Of a DNA stretch of 64,000 bases, positions 1 through 12,100 are shown one piece after another (the stretch's first letter is position 1; each line of letters starts with the position of its first letter). Source of the DNA: Hysterangium stoloniferum (Eukaryota > Basidiomycota > Agaricomycetes > Hysterangiales > Hysterangiaceae); the NCBI GenBank assembly GCA_015178975.1, contig WHVD01000115.1:186001-250000 (forward strand), in the 5' to 3' direction. The notes beneath the pieces were generated by a model. The model was not told where the DNA came from. It saw nothing but the letters and a program-made list of their open reading frames with translations, and did not search any database. A program made the translations under genes and the position numbers.

Positions 1-2980
1 ATGTTTGCCGGATAATGTGTAAATTATTTGACCACGGTGTTGGGGATTTTATATATTCGAAGAATGCTCCACTTTCTAAATTGCATTACATAAAATTTTT
101 GGCAGATGCTTAATGCTGGAATATGTATGAGACACTTGTAATGTTAGCGGACCTTAGTAGTAGCGGACGGAGGGTTCCACCATTGAAAATACCCCTAAAA
201 ATTTATGTAGGTAAATTTGGAAAATGCCCAAGAATTCTTCAGAATATTTAAAATTTGCCACAATTTCAAAAATTTGAATATTCTCATGAAATGTTTATAT
301 TTTTCATGTATTTTAGAGGAATTTGCGGCGCTGTGTTTTATGAAATTGAAATTATAGCACTTTAGTTTATCGGAATCTATGCTAGATAAATGGTAACAAT
401 AAAAGTGGTGACCAATGACTTATCGCGAGAACCGGTTCGTCATTCGTCTCCCATCGTCCAGACCAATTTGCGGGGGTCATTAATATATCGGGCACTCCCT
501 CCCTTTCTATGTTGGATGCTCCAGAAACATTGCTGGATCAACTAGCACTACCAACTAGGAGCCCCTCACGTGTACATAAGCTTGAAGCCTCGTAGCTAGA
601 AAGGAGATAACTAATACATCTTTATACTATCGGAAACCCTGCGGCAACTCCTAAAGCATATTACTGTTAACGGACTCTATTTCATAATCCTTTGCCGCTC
701 GTGGGTTCTTCATTCGACCGGATGCATAAGAATCGTAGCAATCGATCCCACTCCCTTGATTTCGGTCACATTGATTCGCTATGAGAATCCTCCTATACGT
801 CACCTCATGTTATTAGTGATAGAGTAAACGACAGGGTGAGACCGGCGATGGATAGCCAGAGTATTTTTCAGTTCAGTCACTAAAGTTTTATCGCGTTAGT
901 TACTCACCTAACGGTTCCAACTAAAGTATCAGCGTCGTATTTCCCATAATCTGCCCACGCTGGTTGATTGCGCTATCCAGGTAGATAATATAGTTGCGCA
1001 CCTAACAATTCCCACCAAGGCTTATATCGTCGTACTTCAGTCTAGACTTAGTCATTCACCTATTCCGAGAATTTCAGTGAAGTCCCTTGAAGTAATGGAT
1101 CTTCAACCGTAGTTGATGGTATATATGTTTTTGTCAATCACTAATGTATTCTAATGGACATGTGCAATAGATATGCGTGGGGAACCGGTGGGGTTCCCAA
1201 ATGGTCTTTCCGCACTGGGGTAACACCATGATGTCTAGAGAGTAATATAAGCCACTTCCAATAAATAAAAAGCCAGATCTAGAGCAGTTTATAAATATGA
1301 AGACTACAGAATATGAATTCCATGGAAGAGAAAGCTGACATTAGAATAGAGTCAATGGATGAAAACAAGAGTAAGTCTGTGATCTGTCCCTTGTTACGAA
1401 GACTGCCACGACCAATAATGAGTAGCGGGAGAATATAATAGTATCTATAGAAGATATTAACACAACCCTCCGCCATTATTTACAGAGCCGATACTTATTT
1501 CCCTTCGATGTCTCATTTGAAGCTGTTGGGGAGGAAACGGGGAAGGTAACAGTCACACTGTGGTGTTAATTACTCATCAATAATCCGATCCATTCATAAA
1601 AATCATTTGAAGAGTACCCACAAGGTAAGGCCGGCAACATGCATTGCTCTCCACAAGGCGGGAGATTCAACCGTGAGATGGCATCAGGGATTTGGGATTG
1701 TCTGCACCCTTTATGTAGACTACTTAGACTCCCGAAATTTATAGCAAGCTTTTATATCGACCAGTAAATAACGATCTCGGGAAAGTAGTGTGTCTAGCCG
1801 AGCTAGCGAGCTCTCCCTGATGGCTCTAGACAATGCATACGGGGATAGATCTTTCCACTTTGCTGATATGATCCGATTTGCTTTGAGAAATAAATGATTA
1901 AGTACTTGTGAAGACGTACGAGAGAAAGTGGTGGAAACAATGGTTTCAGTTGGAGATGCGAGATTATACCCAAGTTGCCTGTCTAATCTTCCCGATAATG
2001 AGTGATGACGTAGGAGGTAGCTAGTACAGAGACCGAAGATCCGCTAGTAAGATGGAATTAAATGACAGGAGCCCATCCCTCGATGTAGCCCTCGGTCAAA
2101 TACACAAAGCATAGCAGGGATTGGTAACCGGCAATTTAAAAGTTAACATACTAAATCGATCCCGAAACCACAGTTGTGGTTGGTGTACCGACTGAAGGCA
2201 ATCCCGAAGCCGTAGGTGCTGAGCTCCATATGGACCGTGCACCACGGGAATGTGGGTCTGATCACCGCAGTTACGGAATAACGGGCGATGGCCAACGGGC
2301 ACGCACGAATTGGGAATAATCGTGCCTACACTGTTGGGTATACAATTTAAAACCAACAAGACTATAATATCCAATAGAGGTGGACTCGCGGACATGTGAT
2401 TACAGATTCAAAGGGGACTTGGCAACTACAGATTGTGAACGAGCGGTTGAAGCACTGCTGCTGATAGTAACCTTACGATGGATAACTCGAGTAATGGGTG
2501 TCAGTAACACTCGCATGTTCGAAGAGGTGAGACAGGATAGGTAATTGACAATAATAACCAAGGCGTTGCTCCAAGGCTAGTGGACAAATCACCGAACCCA
2601 TATTAATAATTCTGAAGCAGCAAAATGCCTGGTGACACTGGTAACACCTTATGTGACCGTGTGTTGTGGTGACCCCCAGCGGCCCCAATACGCCGAAATG
2701 GATTAGATCAAAGGCCACATGATTAGGATAAACCGTGGCTGGAGACTTTTGTGGATTAGCATACATATATTTGACAGTTCGCCCCTTGAACACGCACGAA
2801 CTTGCGTGCAACGGCCGGAACGAGGACCTGTACATATCTACACCGAGCAGTCATCAGGAAAATATTTTTTGTCCTTATATACCTTAAATGCACTTGAAAA
2901 ATGTTTAAGTAGAATTAAGGGAAATTTTCGTAAGGTTGACCTGGCTTGCGGCAAGGACTCTGGATCTTAAAACTACCTTG
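1..2980. other. No recognisable gene
   Basis: I read both strands and found no protein family, RNA gene or clear splice pattern. The longest open frames (99 and 120 codons on the minus strand between 2,096 and 2,835) have no family resemblance and no consistent exon signals, so I treat them as chance. Base composition is mixed and CpG is present, unlike the repeat block after 13.3 kb. Confidence 0.5.
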
Positions 2981-2991
2981 AAAAGCCCTGG

Positions 2992-3021
2992 AATGCCACT
3001 TAATGCCACTTAATGCCACTT
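2992..3021. repeat. 10-bp tandem repeat, three copies
   Basis: The unit ATGCCACTTA is repeated three times without change. It lies just before the larger tandem array at 3,085 and may belong to the same decayed repeat. Confidence 0.8.
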
Positions 3022-3084
3022 ACCCCAAGGAAATAGACGTGGATGTAAGGAGTGTTCCTACTACTAAGTGGATCTGTGCCACCA

Positions 3085-3238
3085 TAAGGAAATACCTTCC
3101 GGTCAAGGGGAGTGTAAGGAAAATACCTTACAGCCAAGGGGAGTATAAGAAAGATACCTTACTGCCAAGGATAGAATAAGAGAGGTACCTTACCCCCAAG
3201 GGGAGCATAAGGAAGCTGCCTTCCGGCCAAAAGGTAAA
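3085..3238. repeat. 30-31 bp degenerate tandem repeat, five units
   Basis: Five consecutive units follow the pattern TAAGGAAAATACCTTAC, then a CCAAGGGGAG core. Each unit is itself an imperfect palindrome (TAAGG ... CCTTA). Units differ at several positions, so the array is old. No coding role is visible. Confidence 0.75.
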
Positions 3239-3479
3239 TAACAAATTTATTTTTCATTCACATAACACTACAACCATGCCTAATATAAATACGACTTCAG
3301 AGGTAGCTGTCAGTGATACTCAACCTAAATAACCATTGTACTACTAGGTAACTGCACCAATGCCAATAGTGATGCCGCCAGTGGTAATGGTGTCAGGTCT
3401 TTTTGGATTAACAGAAAATTTCATAATATAGTGCATGCGTTTTTCATAGACCTACTATGTGTCAAATATGGTGAAATCG

Positions 3480-4200
3480 GCTGTGATCAGTTGTCAGCTG
3501 GATTCCAATCCCATTAAGAGACATCCCACCTCGTTCTGAAAGCTTGACCAGTGCCAATACTCCATTGTGCTGAATAGAGTCGTCAGTGTCCTTCAAAAGT
3601 ATGACAATGTCGGAAATGGCAATGGCGGTTCGAAATTTGTCCTGAAACCTAAGTCAGCACACTTACCAAACACATGGAGAGTAATGACCACCTGTACAAC
3701 TCAGAGAGCCAATTTCCCTTCACGCGCTCTAAGGGTTGAAAGCTGGGTAAGGATCCGTCCCAGAGATGCAAAAGTGTAGTGATCCCAGGAATAGTATCCA
3801 CAATCGCAGTTCAAAATTCAGCCGTGGTCGAAAGGGCAGGCGGAAACTCAACTGTGGTCAGATGTCACTTGGATCCCATCCCATTATGTGGCACTGTACC
3901 TTGTTCCGAAAGCTTGACCAGTGGTAATTCACCATTTGATTGAACAGTTGCATTGGAGTCTCTCAAAAGCATGACAATGTTGGGCGTCGAAATTCGCTGT
4001 AATCAAATGTCAGCCAGATTTCCAAACAATTATGATGTACCGCACCTTGCTTTGAAAGCTTGGTCAGGGCTGATACTCCATCTGAGCCAATGAGGTAGGA
4101 AGCGTGCTTCAAAAGTGCAACTACGTTTGGAATGACATCAATGGCAGAAAAAATTCGCCTGTGGTCAAATGTCAGCTGGGTTCCCATCCCAGTGAGGCAC
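3480..4200 (-). pseudogene. ARM/HEAT-repeat protein relic
   Basis: Read on the minus strand, this stretch is a row of diverged units about 147 bp (49 codons) apart. Each encodes a helix pair typical of armadillo/HEAT repeats. A conserved block reads LLK(D/H), a few residues, then G-V-x-A-L-x-K-L-S-E. I see clear units near 4,110, 3,965 and 3,597, an N-terminal part near 4,160-4,200, and a badly decayed unit between 3,620 and 3,830. Frames shift between units and one unit has an in-frame stop (near 3,855), so no continuous protein can be made. ARM/HEAT repeats are protein-binding superhelices. I infer a fragment of a repeat-rich scaffold gene; no flanking domain identifies which. Confidence 0.65.
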
Positions 4201-4299
4201 CACACCATGCTGTGATCTGATTTACTCTCCCGTAGCCGTTTCCTGACAGCATCTCTCAAATTCCTCCGATTCACACACCATATCCCACTGATCAACGAC

Positions 4300-4862
4300 A
4301 TAATCCTGTCAATACGTGTGAATTCCAGTCAATCGACCCCTCAACCCGGCTAAAAGCGGCGTACCTCGACTAGTGCATGCAAATCGTCCCATTTTGAGGA
4401 TGCCAGTAACAACGGAAACGCACTCGATGATTGTATCTACAATGATCAGCGACGAGGATCGTCATGGTATGTTCAAAACAGAAGCCTCACGGGCACTCAC
4501 GTATTCAATCATATGCTTTGGAGCTAAAGCTATCAACCCAGGCATGGAATATCGGTGAGCAATCGACCAGATCGATAGTGCTGGGGCAGGCGGTGGCTGA
4601 GGCGTGGGGTGCGGATGAGGATCGGGAATGTGTGGCTGACGAGTTTGAGAGGGTATGCATACGACGTGGGAGCGCGGCTGGATGAGGCGGAGGAGTGGCG
4701 AGTTGAGGACTTCGAGAAGGGGCTTGTAATGTGGTTGGTATTAGGCGTTGTGGTAGTCAGACGGGAAGCCGCACGGGTGCTGGATGATGGAACAGGGCCA
4801 ACCCCGAATGGGAATAGCGACGTGGTCGTGGTTGGTCCGGTGACCTCATAGGTCTCATCCCT
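4300..4862. other. No recognisable gene
   Basis: Overlapping plus-strand open frames of 61 to 80 codons exist here, but none resembles a known family and they compete with one another. I see no promoter or repeat. Confidence 0.4.
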
Positions 4863-4865
4863 TTA

Positions 4866-5345
4866 GCAATCGCATGGTGAGTATGCTGCTCTACCGATGC
4901 TCACGCTTGTATCATCAGCGGGCTTGTTAAATGACATCCAATCCCATTCACCGCCGCTCCATGCGCTCCATCCTTCGCCGGGGCGGTTTACTAACGCACG
5001 CGGGTCGTCATGGTCTTTGAACAAGACCCAATTGGCGTAGCAATATTTCAACAATCTGCAAGCCAAAAATGAGGCACAATAATACCGATATTCCAAATCA
5101 CGTACGAATAAATCGTAACAAAATCAGCTCCTTCTACAATAACTTCGTAAACCTTCCTCTCTCACGACGCCGTGTTAGAATTTTCCGCGAACGATGATGT
5201 GAGCATTGTATGGAAGCGCTGTGAGTATGGGGTGTCCACGGCCAATGAGGGCGAACTTATCCAGGAGAAAATATCATCTATGTACACAAAAAAGTGCAGT
5301 TATTACGCCTAAACACATTCATTTAACTTGATACTTACCTTTTAT
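4866..5345 (-). CDS. Possible exons of an unidentified gene
   Basis: The minus strand has gene-like structure. An upstream block ends in a good donor (GTAAGT, near 5,340). An intron of about 70 bp ends in TACATAG, then a second block contains a G-R-G-H-P-I-L-T-A-L-P-Y-like frame (or an alternative frame with W-I-S-S-P-S). Further on, after TTGCAG near 5,056, is a block with N-W-V-L-F-K-D-H-D-D-P and W-S-A-W-S-G-G-E-W-D-W. The tryptophan-rich second block looks like real protein, but I do not recognise the family. No start codon is fixed, and stops separate some blocks, so it may be a relic. Confidence 0.3.
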
Positions 5346-5527
5346 ATAGAATTCTCAGAAAGTGCTATAGTCCGGTCAGGATAGAATGACACAACTCTCT
5401 AGGGATGACAAACAGACTTAAAAACAAAAGGGGTGTTCATGATGAGTATATCATATTATACCCATTTAAATGGTGTTTATTGCTATTGTTTGACTGTGAT
5501 GATGGTGACGAAGTGGGACGAGAGAGA

Positions 5528-5702
5528 AATTATTTAAAGCGGAGATTACTTACCATGTAGCGGAGCTTCAATTATAACAAAAATTGAGCAAGGTTATATG
5601 TGGGACGACAACACGGAATTATTTAAAGCGGAGATTACTTACCATGTAGCGGAGCTTCAATTATAACAAAAATTGAGCAGGTTATATGTGGGACGACAAC
5701 AC
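5528..5702. repeat. Tandem duplication, 89-bp period
   Basis: An 86-bp block beginning AATTATTTAAAGCGG and ending GACGACAACAC occurs twice in direct orientation (from 5,528 and from 5,617) and is almost identical. This indicates a recent local duplication immediately upstream of the small LTR element. Confidence 0.9.
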
Positions 5703-6316
5703 AGGAGTCTCGCAACTTCTATGGCTCGCAGACTCCAACACTCCCCCTCGAGCTTTAGAAGCTCGTACCACTATTCGACCATAGGTCGACCAATCTCATT
5801 CCAATCGAACGACCGGGGAGCTATCTAGGTCATGTTTGGTGAGTGTCGCTCTCAGCAGCCTGCCCAGGGCCTCCCCACCTCTGAAACTCTTCTGCAATGC
5901 ATTACAGCTCCTCTAGTCACAGCATTTCCTCCGGCAGAGATTTCCTATCCCCCCAGTTCACGATACACCTGTCGGGCCGCCATCCTCAGGCTCGACAACT
6001 CTGGAACATATCTTCGGCACCTCAGTCAGCCAGGTCATCGCAGCGTTATTCGGAGCATATTATTATGTGCAAGGGATTACGTCAAACGACGCGTGGCTCT
6101 CCGGGATGTGCTCGCATTAAGACTCCACCGCCTTCGCGAGTGGGGCCCATAACCTGTTGAATATTTTAGGAGTCTCAATGTATAAGGGCAAAGCACACTA
6201 CTGTATAACACTGACTACATGACCGTTATATACCCAAACCCATAATTCAATCTCAGAATCAAACATCTGAGACAACACGGGAGTCTCGTAGCTTCTATGG
6301 CTCGCAGACTCCAACA
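5698..6316 (+). mobile_element. Small LTR element, probably non-autonomous
   Basis: About 45 bp ending GGCTCGCAGACTCCAACA is present at 5,698-5,742 and again at 6,272-6,316. The downstream copy is the end of a 162-bp LTR-like unit (6,155-6,316) bounded by TGTTG and CAACA, with an internal TATA-like GTATAAGG. A G-rich tract (GAGTGGGG) just before 6,155 suits a polypurine primer. The upstream copy preserves only the LTR end. The roughly 410 bp between them have no transposase, RT or gag motif. I infer a TRIM-type, perhaps copia-derived, remnant. No target-site duplication was found. Confidence 0.5.
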
Positions 6317-6479
6317 CACCTCAATGAAAACTCCAGGTGCCGTGTACTAAAACCTATCCATTGCTATGTTTATCTAATGGTGTGCTTCTTATTTATTATA
6401 GATTGGCATGGGGTTCCCTCGACCTATGGTTCACCTTCAATGCGAACTTTACTGCTGGAGGTGAAGAGGAGTTATTCCC

Positions 6480-7008
6480 TACTCACGTAGTTCTTCGCAG
6501 CTCACCAATTCCACAAGGAATACGGAGGGCCCCGCCACACCCACACCCGCGTCATCCAGGCCATCACGGGCCATGGATTCGTTGGCGCGTACTACCACCT
6601 ATTTCTCCCTGACCTCCCCTCATCCTGCCCCTGTGGCACATCAGACATTCAGTTCCGCCTTCACATACTATCTGAGTGCCCCCTCTACGAGGAACACCGC
6701 CACCTCCTAATCGCCGCCTCTCAGGACCTGTCCCCCTCCGCCATCCTCAGAACCCACAAAGGGCTCACTGCCCTAGCAAAGCTCATCGACACCTCCAACG
6801 CCTTTGGCAAGTCGTAGCCCCCTTGGTTTTTATCTCTCCCTCTCCTTCTTTCCCCCTCCCTACAATTGACCTTCATACCCACACCTACTCACCCCGGCAT
6901 CTACTTACATTTCTCTACCTACCATTATGGCCCCTGTTCCCAACCGCTATGTACCTTAGTTGTGCGACGCGGTATATAAATGTATTTAAAAAAATAAAAA
7001 TAAAAACG
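6480..7008 (+). pseudogene. LINE retrotransposon 3' end
   Basis: The frame that ends at a TAG at 6,815-6,817 encodes the tail of a LINE (Tad/I-like) polyprotein. It contains a T-G-H-G-F-V-G-A-Y-Y block, then C-P-C-G-T, then H-I-L-S-E-C-P-L-Y-E-E-H-R, the usual zinc-knuckle-like CxC...H...C segment beyond RNase H. Upstream the frame is broken and the reverse transcriptase is absent, as expected of a 5'-truncated copy. The 3' UTR runs to an A-rich tail with AAATAAAAATAAAAA near 6,990-7,006. Such elements move by target-primed reverse transcription; this copy cannot. Confidence 0.75.
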
Positions 7009-7009
7009 A

Positions 7010-7687
7010 TTGAGGCACGTAATCTATGTCTTTGACAATGCTCAGTCTTTGACTGTGTGCATCTGTAGACGTTTTGATTGATCTGGTTTTCACGGTCTAG
7101 ACCTGCGTGAACATCCTTCGTACCCTTTTGTATGTATATACTTACATACCTTATGCATGCTGATGAGTCCTGAACTTCTACCTTAGACCTGTACTTGAGC
7201 GCTCTTACATATCAAATATACATTATTTGCCATTTTCTTCTTACTCCGGCTTGGAGCCCTTGAAATCAATATGTTGCCTTAAATTACATGAATTGCACTT
7301 GCAGTAAAAAATTTCAAGTGCATTTCAAGTGCGAAATGCTGGCTTATTCACCTTATTTACCTTAAATATGATTAAGTGCAATAAGGGAGATCAAGTACCG
7401 AAAACATTTTCCTGATGGTTAGTAAGTAGAACAGTAACCTTAACGATATGAGATTTATTGCGTACGAGGCCGATGGGATCGCAGAAGGCAAACGCCCCCC
7501 AATCTAACACAGTGTTTAGATACCATCGGGCATGGCGGTAATGAGTCGGAGCTGTAAGGGAGTGAAACTCCTTACCCTGCGATTCTGTTGAATCAGGACG
7601 CGCTATGTCGCGGCTTTATTCCTTTGTCTCGAACTTATGACAGGCTATACATGTCCTCTTTCCCCTTGCCTCTAAACTGAGGGGGCT
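7010..7687. other. No recognisable gene
   Basis: No domain or RNA gene was seen. A stretch near 7,290-7,420, read on the minus strand, shares short words (ATCAGGAAAAT, CTTAAATGCACTTGAAA) with 2,855-2,915. This could be a decayed inverted repeat pair but is too weak to call. Confidence 0.4.
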
Positions 7688-8268
7688 TTAGAGGGGGAAC
7701 CACAAAGGATTGGACAAATTCAATGTACACAGCGAGAGTAAAAAAATGTTAACGTAAGCATTCTTTTTATTTTTGTAATACGGGAACAAAGCGGAAGAAT
7801 GGAGAAAATCGGCTGCAGTAGGGTTCCGTGAGGCTGTTAACACTTCATCAATGACGTTCCGTCGCATATACACAATAAACGCTGAAATTATGAGGGATAG
7901 TTATTCACAATATGGGTCCAAAGGCACCATCTACTTGCAAAGATGTCCAAGGGGATATGGTTGGCGTGCCGAGGGCCATTCGAAGAGTCGATTCGGGGTG
8001 ACAATGCAAACCTCTGTCGCCGCTTCGGAAATGAGGCTCGCCAAATTAGTCGATGAACTCCTCCATCAAGACGGGACAGTTGGATTGGGATATGAGTTTG
8101 CTTGGGGTAGGTTTTTTTCCCGATTCTGTCCCCACTTTCACGTGGGGAGACTAATAATTTGACGACGATAGGATAGTCGTGATACACCTCTCTTTGCAAT
8201 CTACGTGTTTCGTCCAAATAGCGGAGCAACGCCGGTGTGGCATACTCATTCGACAATAGGTTTGCCAA
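7688..8268 (-). CDS. Uncertain minus-strand exons
   Basis: A minus-strand frame starting at 8,268 reads M-A-N-L-L-S-N-E-Y-A-T-P-A-L-L-R-Y-L-D-E and then meets a possible intron. Further downstream frames stay open in several phases. The first 35 residues look like normal protein, but I do not recognise them, and the downstream exon choice is ambiguous. It could equally be chance open sequence between two transposon relics. Confidence 0.2.
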
Positions 8269-8303
8269 GGTAAAATTTTTCCTGTTGCAGTTGGGTTCTC
8301 ATC

Positions 8304-8690
8304 TTATGTCATGGACGCTATGACATAGTGGAACGGCATCTTCCTTGGTTTTACACTTGTGTTACAAAAGGAGGTTCCCCAGGCCCCGATTCGGTAGAGA
8401 TGCTTGTGGAGTGGCACGTGTCCCGTACGTGATTGCGTTAATATGCTCGAGTGATCTTCCAAAATTTCGTTGAAGGAAAGGAGGCGTCCGCTTTCGCTAG
8501 CGCTGCATATCTTCGTGATGTAGAGAATCTTCGCTCTGCCTCCGCTCTCATGCGTATTTTGTATTCCTTCTTGATTGCCGCTGTACTTGTAGGTAGATCC
8601 TCCTTTAGTGTTGCTCGCAGGGTCTCCAGGGGCAAGATGGACAGTGTTGATATCCTCCTCGTAGCAGCAGCGTTCCATTGTATAGTTTAG
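8304..8690 (-). pseudogene. Second LINE fragment (RNase H end)
   Basis: The minus strand encodes the region after RNase H of a LINE polyprotein: L-P-T-S-T-A-A-I-K-K-E, an Arg/Ala-rich helix, P-S-T-K-F-W-K-I, then L-T-Q-S-R-T-G-H-V-P-L-H-K-H-L-Y-R-I-G. These two blocks lie in different frames, so a frameshift separates them near 8,455. The final C-rich segment is lost. It differs from the LINE tail at 6.5 kb, so two LINE lineages have left remains within 2 kb. Confidence 0.7.
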
Positions 8691-8759
8691 TTGAAAGGAA
8701 AGTACAGCATAATTCATAAAGGAGGCCGTGATTCTGACGGCGTTATTGCTATGCATGCA

Positions 8760-9225
8760 TGGGTGTCGGCGTCTCTCCGAGTAACCACGTTGACAGGTTG
8801 ATAGAAGCGGATACTACCAGCACAGCTTTGTGATAAATTATACACTGAAATCTTTTTTAAAAATATAGCAGCGGGTATGCGGGAGACCTCAAGTTTGGAT
8901 TTAAATGGATCAAAGGGGTAAGTAGTATCAGCAAGGGAATCAAACGGAATACAATTATGACAACATGGGCATAGTTATATATACATATTAATATTGATAT
9001 AAAATAAACTTGCCTGCTCTGCACACGTAAATCAAAATCTACAATAAACCACAGGAATCCAGATTCCTTGTCTTGAAAAGCCTCAAGCCCCACCAACCTG
9101 TCCATTCCAAAGTTTCCAAAGTCCCCCCTTTGTATCGATCGCAACCACCGCACCCCTCCTCGGAAGTTATGCTCCATTTCCAAATCACACCCCAAACCTG
9201 AGGTCGAACATTGCGGCACTCATCG
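8760..9225. other. 3' flank of the 9.2 kb gene
   Basis: A 120-codon open frame on the minus strand (8,857-9,219) starts just past the stop of the gene at 9,226. It ends in a hydrophobic, repetitive stretch and has no recognisable domain. I read this interval as 3' untranslated or intergenic sequence. Confidence 0.4.
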
Positions 9226-9983
9226 CTACGTCGAGGGGCTTGTGCTCAATCCCCCAACATCTTCTTCCTCGGAATTGGGCTGATGTTCAGCCTTGAGGGA
9301 TAATAGCGGGTCAAATATCCGGCGTCGGAAGATTCGACGGGGTACTGTGCCACTTTTGTCTATGAAGGGATTCTGTGAGCCGAGGTATTTAGTTGGGATT
9401 TCATGCTAAGAACAAAGGGAGGAGGGAGGGAAAGACTGACTTGAGAATTATACTTATACGGGCCGAAACGAGGGGCTGCAGGTGCAGAGATACCGAGGTC
9501 CTGTTTTCCAGATGGTTCTTTTGGTGAAGAAGAGGGGGAGGGGGAGGGATTGCTTGGAGTCTGAAACTGAGCACACATCGGCATAGAATCATCATCATCA
9601 TCATAATCTCCGTCTATAACCCGGTCATCCTTGCCCAGCAATTCAGACGATCCGAGTGTACCGTGCGAATCCGACTCGAAAGTGCTGCCTGCGTCCGAAT
9701 CGTCGTCCAAGTCTTCCGCTTCGGCTTCCGCGTCGGCTTCGAAATCGAGTACCATGCATTCAAACTGGCTGCGGATATGAAGGTCATCATATTCATATGG
9801 CAATGGCAGCGTCTGGGTGAACTGCTTGGCCCCATGTATGTCTTCGTGCATTCGGAGACCATCAAGCCATCGTTCCACATTGGTCTTCACCTTTCTTTTC
9901 TGTCTTGGAGACTTGAGGTTATTGACCACGCGTTCGCTCGCAGTACCAGCTGCTAGGTCGCGTGTCTTGCCGTGGGTCGATCT
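9226..9983 (-). CDS. Acidic, Ser/Pro-rich protein, function unknown
   Basis: Two exons can be read. The 5' one (down to 9,441) begins after an acceptor near 9,984. It contains a basic start (K-S-P-R-Q-K-R-K), a folded-looking block (V-E-R-W-L-D-G-L-R-M-H-E-D-I-H), an Asp/Glu-rich stretch, a D-D-D-D-D run and a Ser/Pro tract. After a short intron (35 bp if spliced CAA|GTCAGT...TTAG, 68 bp with the next CAG) the last exon reads N-P-F-I-D-K-S-G-T-V-P-R-R-I-F-R-R-R and stops at 9,226-9,228. The first coding exon with the ATG was not found. The basic-then-acidic layout suggests a nuclear regulator, but this is only inference. Confidence 0.55.
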
Positions 9984-10819
9984 AATGAAAGTGGGGGGAG
10001 CTAGATGGTATTATGAGGCGATTTTATTATATGGCATCCTTAAAGCAAATTACGGTACCTCGAGGGGACATGTCGGATTTACAAACCTGGGGAACTGAAG
10101 ATGGTGAGGGGATTCTGTTTGTTTCCATAACATGGAACGTCCCTTATTAAAGCAGCAACAGGAAGTGAACTAAGTTGCCGGATTGTGAACGGTAACCCGA
10201 GCGAATTGAAACCTGAAGGAGGTAGTTGTTCGTGGCTCCATGGGCTATTGTACGTAGTCGTAGTTGTGTATTGTACGTTTCATGGGAGAGCAAGTTGTCA
10301 AGTGCCTAATGTTAAGCGGTGTAGCATGGTTTCCTTCCAACCGGCACACTACAATACCGTCCATCTCATTGTCTGCTGACCAAACTTGGTTCCGCTTTTG
10401 ACAAGAGTGGGCAAACATAAGTGATACTTAGGTGACAATCAGCGATCGCCATCTTCGGGATCTTCCTAGGCGCTTCCAATTCGAACAATAAGCCAGAACT
10501 GGTAAAGATGGACTGGCCCAGGGCTGTGTCCGGAAGTTCTCGGATCGCTGTAACATGACGAAAAATTCATTTACAGCATGTGTGGATCCATCATTACGCC
10601 ATCAGACCACCTTGCAGTGAGGAATCTTTGATTAAATAAGTTAACAATGTGAATGTCTCGCCCGTCATTCAGCCCACGCCAAGAATTTAAGAATGCAGAT
10701 AAATCATTTATTTCACAAGAAAAGTAATCGATATAAAAGTGAACTGCAGATATACCTTTCTTCTTCTTCCCCTCATCGTTCGCCTTTCCTCTTTACTTCA
10801 TGTCAACACCAATACCATC
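9984..10819. other. Intergenic
   Basis: This lies between the unidentified acidic gene and the end of the complex I gene. It may hold the first exon of the former and the 3' UTR of the latter. Short plus-strand open frames here have no recognisable features. Confidence 0.4.
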
Positions 10820-12069
10820 TTACGCACTCACAGGCGGCGTGGCAGCCGCCCGCGCCGCATCCCCATCCAAAAATGCACCCATATTATCCGGAAGCGCAAG
10901 ACCCGGATCCGTCTCCGACTTCAGCCGGCCACCGAAAAGCACGGGACCGTGTGCTGCGCGGAAGGCTGCAATCCGGGCTTCGACTTCGGGGCCTGTATTG
11001 TAGCGGGGACGTCAGGGAACAGCGTAACGCAGGAAATTAGCACACGAAGTTGACGTACGGAAATGGCGCATAAGTCCTTGAATTGGCCATGCGGCTGCGT
11101 CGCCGAGGGCGCAAATTGTTTTACCCTCGACTTGTTTACTGCTCGTTGCGGCGTTAGCCATCAGATGAAAAAACAAAGGGGGAGGGAGTCATGAAAAAAA
11201 GAATAAGAATGAGGTTAAAGACGACTGAGGTACCCAACAATCGATAGGGAAATAAATAAAGATAAAAAGGGATAAAAGATCGAGACGTAAAACCGTAAAA
11301 CACAAAGAAGAGAACAAAAACCCACGTCAACTCCAGCAGCATATCAATCTCCCTCTGATGCGCTCGTCCCTCAACAAACCGATCCATCATATTCATCATC
11401 CACGTTGTGCCTTCACGACAGGGAGTACATTGTCCGCAGGATTCGTGTTTGTAGAACTGTCGAGGTACATTGAGCGGGAGAAAAAAAAACAGGAATAAAG
11501 TGACTATGACGAACGAGACAAGACTTACATGAGAGAATCTCGCAATCGCCTTGACAATATCGGTACTCTTATTCATAACAATAACGGCGCCGGTCCCAAG
11601 CCCACTTTGAGCATCCTTCAGGGAATCATAGTCCATCCTATTAATCATAAACATCATGAAAGCTCTCACAACACACAAAGCCACTCACAAAACCTCCTCA
11701 CACTTCTTGATCGGCAAAACGGGCACCGAACTGCCGCCGGGAATAATGCCCAACAAATTATCCCAACCACCGATAACACCACCACAGTGCTTCTCAACCA
11801 ACTCCTTCAACGGAATACTCATCTCCTCCTCAACGACACATGGGTTATTAACATGGCCACTGATACAGAACAGCTTGGTCCCCTGATTCCTCGCCCGCCC
11901 AAAGCCCGCAAACCACGCAGAGCCCCGCCTGCAAATTGTCGGGGCCACCGCAACGGTTTCGACATTGGCCACGGTCGTCGGGCACCCGAATAAGCCGACG
12001 TCTGCGGGGAAGGGCGGCTTCAGACGGGGCTTGCCTTGTTTACCTTCGAGGGATTCGATGAGGGCCGTT

Positions 12070-12100
<31 letters not shown>

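Noticed and set aside
2855-7420. A 4.5 kb element bounded by inverted repeats (2,855-2,915 against 7,290-7,420)
   Set aside because: Only a few short words are shared and spacing is irregular; not above chance by eye.
9401-9604. Frame starting with five methionines
   Set aside because: It is an alternative phase through the Asp-rich stretch of the gene at 9.2-10.0 kb.
11154-11684. A continuous 176-codon frame on the minus strand at the complex I gene
   Set aside because: It reads through two introns. Splicing at GT-AG sites gives the conserved protein with the right motifs and phase.
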